Source of the DNA: Bacteroides sp. MSB163
GTDB lineage: Bacteria > Bacteroidota > Bacteroidia > Bacteroidales > Bacteroidaceae
Direction of reading: 5' to 3'
NCBI RefSeq assembly: GCF_036416795.1
Contig: NZ_CP143867.1
Span: 2,658,001 to 2,722,000, forward strand
Length of the DNA: 64,000 nt
Below the pieces are notes generated by a model. That model was given only the letters and a program-made list of their open reading frames with translations, was not told the origin of the DNA and searched no databases. Each line of letters begins with the position of its first letter. Positions within the stretch are counted from its first letter, which is position 1. The translations under genes and the position numbers were made by a program. Below, one piece after another: positions 36,369 to 45,259 of the stretch.

Positions 36369-38135
36369 ATGAAACAGAAAAATCCCGAACTTATCCTTCA
36401 TTTTTTTGTTGCTCAGGACTCCAAAGGAAAACCCCGGCAACTGGAAATACACCTGATACCGGAGAAAGAAGTATCGATGGCAAATCAAAGATTTACCGAA
36501 TATTTACGGCGGCAAAGGGAAATGTACAAACTATCCCTCGTTCAAAGCCACCTGCCTGATCTTGATTTGTGTCGTTACCAGTTTCCCTCAGGAGTAACCT
36601 GCCCGGATATCCGTCCCTTTGACAAGGATAACAGCCTGGTACCTAAATTTATCAGTGAGAACGGAGGAAGCATGCAAAACAATGTCCCACTCAGAGGATT
36701 GGAATACCTTTATTCACGCGATGCAGAAAAAAGCCTGCCCATGCTGGTATCCAGCGGGCTTGCGGACTACCTGCTTGTACAGCCGGAAGCCAAACGTTTC
36801 GCATTGGCACAGAATACCCTCCATGATGATCCGTCAGAAACCCTGACCGCTGTAGAAACCGCAAAAGGAGTGCTTTTGTTTGAATATTCCGGTTACGGAA
36901 AGATGTGCTGCCATTCCTATATGCAACATCTGGCCGACCATTTTTTTATTACGGACGAAGATAAACCGGAGTTTGTCAACCTGTACAAACTGGCTAATCC
37001 GAATGTAGAGGCTATAAAGGCGTTTCAGACATCCACCAATCCCTTCTCATTATATACAAACGATTTTATACCGGATAAAGCGCAATATCTGGATGCGGCT
37101 ATCCTGAGAAATGCACGACTGGACAGGAGCCATCGCATAGAACCGACGTTTGACGCTTATGACAAATTCGCGTCCTCCTATGGAACAGTTACAAGTATCG
37201 CAAATGCCCAGATACTCCGGCTGCTGTCTTTACAAGAAACAGCCGGAATTTATAGAATAGATTATATAACCGGACAAATTCCGTTCATGCATAAGAACTC
37301 TTTTAACTCACAGTTTAATGCGTTACAGAATATTCCGGCAGAAAACAAGGGTGAACAGGAGAAGGTAAAAGCATTGATCCGTGATCAGGCAGCCTACATT
37401 TTAAAACGTGATTATGGAATTTCACCGGATAACCGGCAGAATAGAGAGATAGAGCCCGTCATCTCCATACAGACTCCCAAAGGTGCCGTTTACCTGCCTG
37501 CCACGGATGAAGGAGCTGTCTACAAACAATGCTATTTGCAATATCTGGCTGACCGGTTCTTCACTCCGGAAGTACAGGCTCTGGAACGGATCAGGGAATT
37601 CTACATCTCCAATCCGAACCATAGCACGGAACATTATATGCAGAAGCATCTGGGCTTTTTCCAATCCAATCCTTTCTATGGGGAATTGGCGAAAATGCCA
37701 TTGTATCCCATAGAGCAATCCGAACTGCTGAAAAAAGGCGGCTATCCCATAGAACCGACTTATCATGCCTTCAAACAGTTCACGGAAGATTACCATTTAT
37801 CGATAACGTCGAAGAATGCAGAGATATTCAATCTGCTCTTCATACGGGAATACGGTCTGCCGGCAGATTTCAATTCCAATGAAAGTTATAAAGAATTCGC
37901 CTACAATAGTGAATTCAAACCGCTGGATCAAGAAATGTCCGAACTGCAATCCAAAAAAGGATATAGTGAGAAAGCATTCTATAATATCCAAAACAGACAG
38001 CAGCAACTTGCCGACAGGATACTTGGTCTGGTATATAAACTGACCTGTCCGCCATTGCAGCTGACCGGACCGGCGACATCGGAAAAGATAAAGGCTGTTC
38101 CCCGTCGTAACAAGTCACATAATCCCCGTATCTAA
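36369..38135 (+). CDS. paralog-array protein E, unknown function, two module copies
   Basis: 588 residues, the largest of the array. It holds two modules: about 160-208 (AVETAKGVLLFEYSGYGKMC, LADHFFITDEDKPEFVNLYK) and about 364-413 (SIQTPKGAVYLPATDEGAVY, LADRFFTPEVQALERIREFY), each followed by an IEPT block (about 258 and 458), so it looks like an internal duplication. The VRGHR signature has decayed to LKRDYGIS. NVPLRGLEYL at about 105-114 matches SVPLRKAAYL in protein F. Basic tail ending HNPRI. Stop TAA. Confidence 0.72.
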   Translation: MKQKNPELILHFFVAQDSKGKPRQLEIHLIPEKEVSMANQRFTEYLRRQREMYKLSLVQSHLPDLDLCRYQFPSGVTCPDIRPFDKDNSLVPKFISENGGSMQNNVPLRGLEYLYSRDAEKSLPMLVSSGLADYLLVQPEAKRFALAQNTLHDDPSETLTAVETAKGVLLFEYSGYGKMCCHSYMQHLADHFFITDEDKPEFVNLYKLANPNVEAIKAFQTSTNPFSLYTNDFIPDKAQYLDAAILRNARLDRSHRIEPTFDAYDKFASSYGTVTSIANAQILRLLSLQETAGIYRIDYITGQIPFMHKNSFNSQFNALQNIPAENKGEQEKVKALIRDQAAYILKRDYGISPDNRQNREIEPVISIQTPKGAVYLPATDEGAVYKQCYLQYLADRFFTPEVQALERIREFYISNPNHSTEHYMQKHLGFFQSNPFYGELAKMPLYPIEQSELLKKGGYPIEPTYHAFKQFTEDYHLSITSKNAEIFNLLFIREYGLPADFNSNESYKEFAYNSEFKPLDQEMSELQSKKGYSEKAFYNIQNRQQQLADRILGLVYKLTCPPLQLTGPATSEKIKAVPRRNKSHNPRI

Positions 38136-38146
38136 AACTGATTGTC

Positions 38147-39352
38147 ATGCCTGCATGGATGGAAAAAATAAAAGACAGACTAACCGAAAAAAAAGATTTG
38201 AAAAGCCTGTTTATAGAGTTGCTGCCGGATAACCGGGTATCGACTGTCATGGTCGTAGCGTATGTCCCGACGGATAAAGACTCTTTTCCGGTATTTATGG
38301 ATCTTGTCGCCCGGATAGCCATGGATCAGAAAACGGTGCCGGATAACCTTTTGCTGCATTTTGAGGGAATACCCGCCAAGGACATTCCTTTCACCAGCAA
38401 ACTGCCGGTAAAAGACAGTGAGAAAGCCCTTCGTTTCATCGTTTCTCACGGAGGTATCACAGAAAACAATTCTGTTCCTCTGCGGAAAGCGGCCTACCTG
38501 AGAGCATGCCAAAAGGAACTGACGGCAGAGAATTTCCAGGCACTGGACCACTCGTCGGGTTATAAGCGTTTTGTTGCTTATGAGGATGCAATGGAAAAGG
38601 TCGCATCAGGGAAACAGGCCAAACAATTCTACACTATCGTTGAGACGGAACAAGGTATCCGGGTATTCAATGACGGATTATCCGGAACGAAGAAGTTCCG
38701 GGATTACCTGCAATCAATGGCGGATAATTTCTACTCAGGCTCTCTACAGAATGTGGAATCGTTGAATATCTACCGGATAGAAACCGTATCACGCCGGATG
38801 CTGGAACTCTCCAACGGGAATCAAACCTCCATGCCGCAAGCGGCAATGGAAATTCTGGCGAATTACAAGCCGTCCGTCACTTTCGACATGCATCCTACAG
38901 GGGAAAACCTCGACCGGTTTATTACGGCTAACGCACTGGAACTCTCCGCCCGAAACTGGAATATCATGACTCTTCAGGATATAGCTGACAGAGGATATGC
39001 CCATTTACCGGCGGACGAATCGTTTGCCTATAAAAAGGATTTCTTACCCGTGGAGAAAAGTATCCGTGAGATTATCCGGCAAAAGGATCTGCGCCGGGAT
39101 TATCCTTTTCAACAGAAGATGAATGAACTGCAAACCGCAGCCAAGTCATTGGCCGGGACACTGTTAAACCGGGGTGGGGTACGGAAGGATTATCAACGGA
39201 CAATCCGGTCTGTTGGAGTCTCGAAGGATACTATACAGGTCCGGGCAGCCGTGAAACTGCATAACAAACCCGAATCTCCACGTGACAATGAAAAGAAAAA
39301 AGTCAAGACAAAAAACGCTTCTCCCCAAAAGCAGGCGAAGCCAAAATTATAG
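38147..39352 (+). CDS. paralog-array protein F, unknown function
   Basis: 401 residues. N-terminal half shares SHGGITENNSVPLRKAAYL with protein E. Module at about 163-210 (IVETEQGIRVFNDGLSGTKK, MADNFYSGSLQNVESLNIYR); MHPTGENLDRFITANALEL then SARNWNIMTLQDIADRGY follows the same order as the others. The C-terminus has a helical part and a basic tail ending KQAKPKL. Its TAG stop overlaps the next gene by one base (39352). Trp codons are TGG. Confidence 0.72.
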   Translation: MPAWMEKIKDRLTEKKDLKSLFIELLPDNRVSTVMVVAYVPTDKDSFPVFMDLVARIAMDQKTVPDNLLLHFEGIPAKDIPFTSKLPVKDSEKALRFIVSHGGITENNSVPLRKAAYLRACQKELTAENFQALDHSSGYKRFVAYEDAMEKVASGKQAKQFYTIVETEQGIRVFNDGLSGTKKFRDYLQSMADNFYSGSLQNVESLNIYRIETVSRRMLELSNGNQTSMPQAAMEILANYKPSVTFDMHPTGENLDRFITANALELSARNWNIMTLQDIADRGYAHLPADESFAYKKDFLPVEKSIREIIRQKDLRRDYPFQQKMNELQTAAKSLAGTLLNRGGVRKDYQRTIRSVGVSKDTIQVRAAVKLHNKPESPRDNEKKKVKTKNASPQKQAKPKL

Positions 39353-40224
39353 TGCTTATGGAATTGATAAATAACACATTCATTCCCGAAAACGAGATAC
39401 CACGCAGCCGTAGGGATGCCGGAAGAAAAGCATTCCTGCAGACTTTCAGGAACCTGTTCACAAACCGGAACCCTTTCAGGAAATTCATGGACGCCTATCG
39501 TTTCAATACGATCCGCTGGAGTGCATCCAACCTTCACGAACCCTCATGGGGAAAACGGATCGGATTGTTCCTCCAGACGAGGAATCCGGTTGCCATCCTC
39601 CGGGATGAGTACCTGAACAACCGCAGTAGCCTGTTGAATAAATGGGAAGTATCCAACCTGAACCGCATCCAGACGGAGCTGGTTCGGATTGGCAGGATGC
39701 CTCTTCAGGATAGGGACAGGAATACTTTCAAGAGCCTTGGCAGTATTGCAAAAAAGATAAGGCAACTGCAGGGATACGAAGGATGCCCCGATATGAGCCA
39801 CGAAAAACAGCTCCTGGCGACATACAGATATATCCTATCTTCTCCCTTTGACCGGAAGTTCGGGGGATTGCCGCCCGATGAGATTTGTGGGATGCTCCGT
39901 CAGAACGGCCTGTCCGAATCGAACCTCCCTTACCAGAATTATGAAGGAATCCTGCAAGGGCGTGAAACGGTCATGTATGAGCTGGCAGCCAGAAAGAACG
40001 GGGAGAAATACCTCCAACCGTCAGACCTGGTAAAACTGGATGCCGGGATGACCGGATTCTCAATGGATTTAATCAGCCGTTTCCCGGCAAAGGAGACCTC
40101 CGTACCGAATCTGGCGGAAGGCATACAGGCATCGGAGAAAAAAGAGAAACTCTCCGTACCCAAAGAACCGAAGAAGAAGGTGAGGAAGGGAAAGACAAAG
40201 GCCAAGAGTGTAAAAATAAAATAG
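39352..40224 (+). CDS. array-linked basic protein G, unknown function
   Basis: 290 residues, not recognised and without the shared module. N-terminal part is Arg/Asn-rich (RRDAGRKAFLQTFRNLFTNRNPFRKFMDAYRF is strongly basic and could bind nucleic acid or membrane), middle is helical, and the end is a long Lys tail (KKKVRKGKTKAKSVKIK). Start ATG at 39358 is also possible; the listed start uses an alternative codon overlapping the stop of F. Co-transcribed with F and 40 bp upstream of topB. Stop TAG. Confidence 0.65.
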   Translation: MLMELINNTFIPENEIPRSRRDAGRKAFLQTFRNLFTNRNPFRKFMDAYRFNTIRWSASNLHEPSWGKRIGLFLQTRNPVAILRDEYLNNRSSLLNKWEVSNLNRIQTELVRIGRMPLQDRDRNTFKSLGSIAKKIRQLQGYEGCPDMSHEKQLLATYRYILSSPFDRKFGGLPPDEICGMLRQNGLSESNLPYQNYEGILQGRETVMYELAARKNGEKYLQPSDLVKLDAGMTGFSMDLISRFPAKETSVPNLAEGIQASEKKEKLSVPKEPKKKVRKGKTKAKSVKIK

Positions 40225-40264
40225 TCATTCACATTACAACATTCAACATTAAAAGATAACTAAG

Positions 40265-42340
40265 ATGAAAACGATTTGCATCTGTGAAAAGCCGTCCGTG
40301 GCACGCAGTATCGCCCGGGTTTTGGGCGCAACGGAGAAACAGGAAGGATATTTGAGTGGAAACGGGTATGCCGTTATATGAACTTACGGCCACCTGCTGG
40401 CATTGGCCTTGCCTCAAGACTACGGTATCGTCCGTGCAGAGAAGGAGATGTTGCCGATTATTCCCGACCCGTTCAAACTGGTTGTTCGCCAGGTAAAAAC
40501 AGAAGAGGGTTATAAGGCTGATCCGTCGGCATTGAAACAATTAGACGTGCTCCGCAGACTGTTGAATCAGGCGGGTAGTGTGATCATTTGTACGGATGCA
40601 GCAAGAGAAGGGGAACTTATAGCCAGATACGTCCTTGAATATCTGGGGTACACAAAAGAAACCAAACGCCTGTGGATATCCTCGCTCACGGAAAAATCAA
40701 TACGGGAAGGGTTCAACAACCTTAAATCAAGCGGGGAGTTTGACAACCTGTACCGTGCTGCTAAAGCCCGCAGAGAAGCAGATTGGGTAGTCGGTATGAA
40801 TGCCAGTCTGTCTTTGAGCATAGCGGCCGGAAAGAGCAACTATTCTCTGGGAAGGGTGCAGACCCCGACACTTGCCATGATTTGCCGCCGATATCTGGAC
40901 AACAAGGATTTTGTAGCCAAACCCTATTACCTGCTACAACTACGCACAACAAAGGCAGGGGAAGAACTTGTAATGACCTGCGCCGAAAAGTATGATACAC
41001 TCCAGAAACTCGACATGACCCGTAAAAAGGTCTGTGAAGAGAAAACAGCCAAAGTGGTGCAGGTAGAAAAGAAGCAAGTATCGGAAGAAGCTCCACTACT
41101 TTATGATTTAACCGCCCTGCAGCAGAGTGCCAACACCAAACTGGGACTGACCGCGGAACAAACGCTGAACATTGCCCAGAAGTTGTATGAATTCGGCTAC
41201 ATTTCGTATCCACGTACCGGGTGCGGTTATATCACAGAGGACATCTTTGAACAGGTTCCTTCCCTCATCGCCTTGCTGAAGCAGCATCCCCGTTTTGCAC
41301 GCCATGCGGAGAATCTCTGTAGCCGGATTTTGAACCGCCACTGTGTGAAGGATAGCAAGATGACAGACCACCACGGATTAATCATTACGGAGAACTTTCC
41401 TCAGAACCTTTCCCTTGACGAACAGAATATCTACTCTATGATTGCAGGACGTATGCTGGAGGCTTTCTCCGGCAAATGCCTGAAAGAAACGTTATTTGTA
41501 CAGGCTGATTGTAACGGAGCCTCTTTCGGAATTAAAGGGTGCCAAATCAAGGTTCCGGGATGGAGAGGCATTTATAATGAACCGGATGAAAAAGAAGAAG
41601 GAAGCCTCCTGCCCGAATTTAAGGAGGGTGAAACTTTGCCCGTTCTTGGCATTGATACGTTAGCTAGGAAAACCAAGCCACAGCCGATATTCACCGAGGC
41701 AAGTCTGCTTGCGGCAATGGAAGGGTGTGGTCGGAATTTGAGCGATGAAAAAGAGAAAGAAGCGATGAAAGACTCCGGACTAGGGACACCGGCTACACGG
41801 GCTGGAATTATCGAACTGCTTATCACCAGACACTATGTGGAAAGAAGCGGACGATCACTAATACCCACTCCTAAAGGACTGGAAGTATATGGTATTGTAA
41901 AAGAGAAGATGATTGCCAATGTGAGCATGACCGGAAGATGGGAATGTGAGTTACATGAGATAGAAACCGGAGAAGTTTCCACCGAAACATTCACGGAAAA
42001 TATCAATTCCTACGCTCGGCAAATCACGTCTGAACTGCTTACTCTTAAACTAGACCATCCGGACTTGCTGCACTGTAAATGCCCTAAGTGCGGGGCAGAA
42101 ACAATTACTGTTTTCAATAAGGTGGCCAAATGCGGCGATCCCGATTGCGCTTTTCTTTTGTTCCGGACCTTCAACGGCAGGGAACTGACGGATAACCAGA
42201 TGCTCCTGCTGTTACAGGGAAAGCGCACTGGATATCTCAAGTTCACCAGTAAGAAAGGGAAAAAGTATGAAGCTTCGCTGGAATTGGATGACAACTACAA
42301 GATTGATATTACATTCAAGGATAATAAACCTAGGAAATAG
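40265..42340 (+). CDS. topB: type IA topoisomerase III, interrupted by in-frame TGA
   Basis: 692 codons. Begins MKTICICEKPSVARSIARVLG (Toprim N-terminus). Codon 39 (40379-40381) is TGA in GYAVI-TGA-TYGHLLALA; family members have Trp there (xVTWxxGHLxELA), so this is a clear Trp position. Later: CTDAAREGELIARYVLEYLG, the active-site Tyr in YISYPRTGC, and a C-terminal zinc motif CKCPKCGAE. Four other Trp are TGG. Stop TAG. It is probably used in element replication or transfer; truncation at codon 39 would abolish activity. Confidence 0.88.
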
Positions 42341-42351
42341 TCCATTGGCTT

Positions 42352-42399
42352 ATGAAAAAAGAAATAGATGAGATACTACTAGGAGCTAACACTCAATAA
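42352..42399 (+). CDS. possible 15-residue peptide or 5' remnant after topB
   Basis: ATG at 42352 gives MKKEIDEILLGANTQ and TAA. It lies 11 bp after topB and before the terminator. Might be the truncated start of the next element gene. Little support beyond position. Confidence 0.2.
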   Translation: MKKEIDEILLGANTQ

Positions 42400-42444
42400 A
42401 GAGACGTGTATTTGTTTAGATTCAGAGAGATATAACTTTCGAAC

Positions 42445-42477
42445 AAAGGGGATGTCGCAAAAAACGACATCCCCTTT
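42445..42477. terminator. bidirectional terminator between topB and integrase genes
   Basis: Perfect 13-bp stem AAAGGGGATGTCG (42445-42457) and CGACATCCCCTTT (42465-42477), loop CAAAAAA, between convergent genes. Confidence 0.85.
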
Positions 42478-42487
42478 GATATCTTAT

Positions 42488-43708
42488 TTATATGGCAAAT
42501 TTATGCTTCATCACTTCCATTTCTTTGGAAACAGTAGTGTCTAAAACTTTTGCATAAATTTTCGTGGTTCGTATGTCTGAGTGTCCTAACATTCTAGCGA
42601 TTGTTTCCATTGACACTTTATTTGCTAGAGCTATGCATGCAAACGTATGGCGGCCGACATGGGTCGTTAACTTTTTAGTAATTCCACACATATCGGCAAT
42701 TTCTTTCAAATAACTGTTCATCAGTTGATTACAAGGTACAGGAAGCACCATGTTCTTTTGTACACAGATCGGATTGTTCTTATATTTTTCAACTATTAAT
42801 GCGGGAATGTCAAGCAGCGGTATGTGACACATGTTATTTGTCTTTTCACGAGGCTTTCGAATCCAATTTTCCCCATTAGGACCTTTTGTAATATGCTCGG
42901 GACGTAAATGTTTTATATCTGTGAATGCTAATCCGGACAGGCAGCAAAAAACAAATATGTCGCGTACTATTTCTAAACGAGGTATCTTAAATTTTTTTTC
43001 CATAATAATATGTAGTTCCTCTTCGCTGAGAAACTCCCGATTAGATTGGGTTTGTTTGAACCTGATTCCGGAGAATGGATTATCCGTCATCCATTTATTT
43101 GTAAGTGCCAATATGATAATTTTCTTTAGGTTCTTTAAATATTTAACAGTTGCATTCTGTGCGCAATTTTTTTCTGTTTTGATAAAGAATTCGAAATTGG
43201 ATATGAACTCATGGTTAATATTGTAAAGAGGAATATCGTTTAATTGATATTCTTTTTTCAAGAACTCCTCAAGATATCGTACGGTTCTCTCATAACGGAG
43301 CACTGTAGCTTTCACCACATCTTTCCCTATTAACTCACGATACTTTGTGTTGTGTTCTTTGAAAACTTCCAATAACATCTTGGGAGTTTGGCTCTCACCA
43401 TAGAATAAATTCTTCAGAATTTCAGCAGTGATAGGTTTATCATCCTGCTCTAACTCACGATGAATACGAAGTACGCGGGTACGTACTGTTTCCAGATAGT
43501 GATTAAGTTCCAGATGCTTTCTGTCCTTACCAATCGCACATTCCCTTTGGGCATTCCACTTACCAATCTCCACACTACGCTTGATTTGAATTTCCGCGCG
43601 TTTCCCATTTACAGTTATTCTCAGACAGATAGGAGCCTCTCCGTTTTTCAATAATTTGGCCTTCTTGATGTAGAAAAGGACCGAAAAATAATTTCTTTTC
43701 ATACTCAT
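42488..43708 (-). CDS. tyrosine recombinase / ICE integrase
   Basis: 406 residues (or 404 from the Met at 43702). N-terminal arm-binding part (FYIKKAKLLKNGEAPICLRI), SAM-like core-binding domain about 105-205, catalytic domain with Arg in CLSGLAFTDIKHL region, HVGRHTFACIAL (HxxR), LGHSDIRTTKIYAK (His and Tyr nucleophile). Typical Bacteroidetes site-specific integrase. It lies between the high-GC island and the tRNA-Lys gene, so it is the best candidate for integrating the island. Ends TAA. Base composition is closer to the chromosome than to the transfer genes. Confidence 0.9.
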   Translation of the reverse strand: MSMKRNYFSVLFYIKKAKLLKNGEAPICLRITVNGKRAEIQIKRSVEIGKWNAQRECAIGKDRKHLELNHYLETVRTRVLRIHRELEQDDKPITAEILKNLFYGESQTPKMLLEVFKEHNTKYRELIGKDVVKATVLRYERTVRYLEEFLKKEYQLNDIPLYNINHEFISNFEFFIKTEKNCAQNATVKYLKNLKKIIILALTNKWMTDNPFSGIRFKQTQSNREFLSEEELHIIMEKKFKIPRLEIVRDIFVFCCLSGLAFTDIKHLRPEHITKGPNGENWIRKPREKTNNMCHIPLLDIPALIVEKYKNNPICVQKNMVLPVPCNQLMNSYLKEIADMCGITKKLTTHVGRHTFACIALANKVSMETIARMLGHSDIRTTKIYAKVLDTTVSKEMEVMKHKFAI

Positions 43709-43894
43709 ACACTTTAAAAGTTTAATGGTTCAAAGTTACTTTTAGAAGCGATGAATAGTATCACGTAAAATGCAGACAATCAGTGAATAAAACACCAATT
43801 CGGAGGACTAAAATTTGGAGGAATTTAAGTCCTCCGATTTCACCTGTATTAGGTGTTCCAATTTGCGGTAAAATGCAGGTTTGATATAAAAGAA
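43709..43894. promoter_or_regulatory. integrase upstream region with repeats (attachment-site candidate)
   Basis: Holds an 11-bp direct repeat GTAAAATGCAG at 43765-43775 and 43868-43878, and a 9-bp inverted repeat CGGAGGACT/AGTCCTCCG at 43801-43809 and 43828-43836. Such repeats next to an integrase are often arm sites or part of an att site. No second copy of a core was recognised at the far end, so this is a suggestion only. Confidence 0.35.
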
Positions 43895-43926
43895 AAAGCT
43901 CTGATAAGTTTGATTATCAGAGCTTT
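43895..43926 (-). terminator. terminator of the tRNA-Lys transcript
   Basis: Stem AAAGCTCTGATAA (43895-43907) with TTATCAGAGCTTT (43914-43926); on the minus strand it is followed by TTCTTTTAT, 25 bp after the tRNA 3' end. Confidence 0.75.
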
Positions 43927-43950
43927 ATGCATTTTCGCTACTTTGAAAAG

Positions 43951-44023
43951 TGATCCGCCTGGGGCTCGAACCCAGGACCCCAACATTAAAAGTGTTGTGC
44001 TCTACCTGCTGAGCTAGCGAATC
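43951..44023 (-). tRNA. tRNA-Lys (TTT)
   Basis: 73 nt cloverleaf on the minus strand: acceptor GATTCGC pairs with GCGGATC with one G-T pair, the anticodon stem-loop is CAACA-CTTTTAA-TGTTG with anticodon TTT, and the T arm GGGTTCGAGCCC is canonical with its TTCGA loop. CCA is not encoded. tRNA genes are common ICE integration sites. Confidence 0.95.
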
Positions 44024-44103
44024 AAACCTTTATTGCTGTTAAGCGGGTGCAAAGATAGGTACTTTTATTTAATTTGCAAGGAATACGAGGAAAAAAGTTT
44101 GCA

Positions 44104-45234
44104 TTATTTTTCTTCTATACCCTCTACTGGTTGATCTTCAGTGGTTTCTGCCTTATAAATATTTTCTTGATTAATGATGTATCGTTGATAATAGGAGAGC
44201 ATCAGAGTGGTAAGTGGCAAAGCTATAATCATACCCAGCATTCCCATTAACGATCCCCAAATGGATAGGGAGAGTAGGATAATAGCCGGATTCAGACCGG
44301 TAATCTTTCCCATGATGCGGGGAACGAGATAGCCATCTTGTATGATTTGCACTACTATAAATACAGCAGCAGCCGAAGCTATGATAATCCAGAAATTATC
44401 GCCAGTATCCGCAGCTTTCAGAATGGCAAGCATGATGGTGGGGACAAAACCGATGATTTGTAGGTAAGGCACCATATTCAGCGCACCGATGAATAGTCCT
44501 AAACCAATAGCCAGCGGGAAATCAATAATCAGAAAGCCGATACTGAATAGAATACCTACGCACAAAGCTACTAATGCCTGTCCACGGAAATATCTGTTCA
44601 TACCGTCTTTTACGTCATTCAGTATGCCGGTTACTGTTTTCCGGTATTTCTTTGGCATCAGGTGTGTCCAACCTTCGGAAATGCTTTCGTAATCAAGCAA
44701 AATAAACACTATATATAATAGGATAAGGAAGACGGTGAAGAACCCGAATAAGAGGTTGATAGACTCCGATATAAGCGACCATAACTTAGGAACGGTTACT
44801 TTAAGGGCATCTAGTATATTCTCCTGGCTGAACATTTGCTCTAAGATGTGAAGGTCGATATTCTGCCGGATAAATTCGGAGAGGGTAGTGGGGACATTGC
44901 TTGCTGTATGAGTGGTGCTGAAGTATTCTATCAATAAATCCTTTACCCGCAGGAATTCCTGAATCATGGGCGGCACAAGCAGATAGAATGCAACGCTTCC
45001 TATAATGCTGAGAGTAAACAAGGCACAAAAGATAGATATTATTCTGTTTTTTAGCCGTAGCTTATGCTGGAAGAAGCTTACCAACGGATATATCAGATAA
45101 GCAATAAGCCAGGCAAGGAAGAACGGAAGCAATACGCCGCTCAATCGCTTCAGGAGCATTAATACCCCAATGATGATAGCACCGAGAATGACAGCACGGA
45201 TAAAACTGTCGAATGTAATTTTCTTACGTTCCAT
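44104..45234 (-). CDS. AI-2E family transporter (TqsA/PerM-like permease)
   Basis: 376 residues with about eight membrane segments (e.g. 15-35 with GAIIIGVLMLLKRLSG, 60-85, 150-175, 205-290). The conserved blocks YRGQALVALCVGILFSIGF-like region and NMVPYLQIIGFVPTIMLAI (about 245-265) and GLNPAIILLSLSIWGSLMGMLG (about 305-326) identify the family. Members export small molecules or ions; substrate not given by sequence. It lies 25 bp after the tdk gene on the same strand and may share its transcript. Ordinary chromosomal gene. Confidence 0.9.
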   Translation of the reverse strand: MERKKITFDSFIRAVILGAIIIGVLMLLKRLSGVLLPFFLAWLIAYLIYPLVSFFQHKLRLKNRIISIFCALFTLSIIGSVAFYLLVPPMIQEFLRVKDLLIEYFSTTHTASNVPTTLSEFIRQNIDLHILEQMFSQENILDALKVTVPKLWSLISESINLLFGFFTVFLILLYIVFILLDYESISEGWTHLMPKKYRKTVTGILNDVKDGMNRYFRGQALVALCVGILFSIGFLIIDFPLAIGLGLFIGALNMVPYLQIIGFVPTIMLAILKAADTGDNFWIIIASAAAVFIVVQIIQDGYLVPRIMGKITGLNPAIILLSLSIWGSLMGMLGMIIALPLTTLMLSYYQRYIINQENIYKAETTEDQPVEGIEEK

Positions 45235-45259
45235 AAGGCTTTTGCTTTTTATTTATAGT

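Noticed and set aside
23640..42340. Selenocysteine as explanation for the in-frame TGA codons
   Set aside because: The family residue at the clear sites is Trp, not Cys, and no selenocysteine insertion hairpin was seen after them.
23640..42340. General G-to-A hypermutation or simple decay of the element
   Set aside because: It should also give TAG and disrupted motifs; only TGA is seen, motifs are intact and the array genes between are undamaged. Not fully excluded without comparison to relatives.
22660..43950. Suppressor tRNA-Trp (UCA) gene inside the visible part of the element
   Set aside because: No intergenic stretch shows a cloverleaf or a TTCRA T-loop; the only tRNA found is tRNA-Lys. 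It may lie outside the window.
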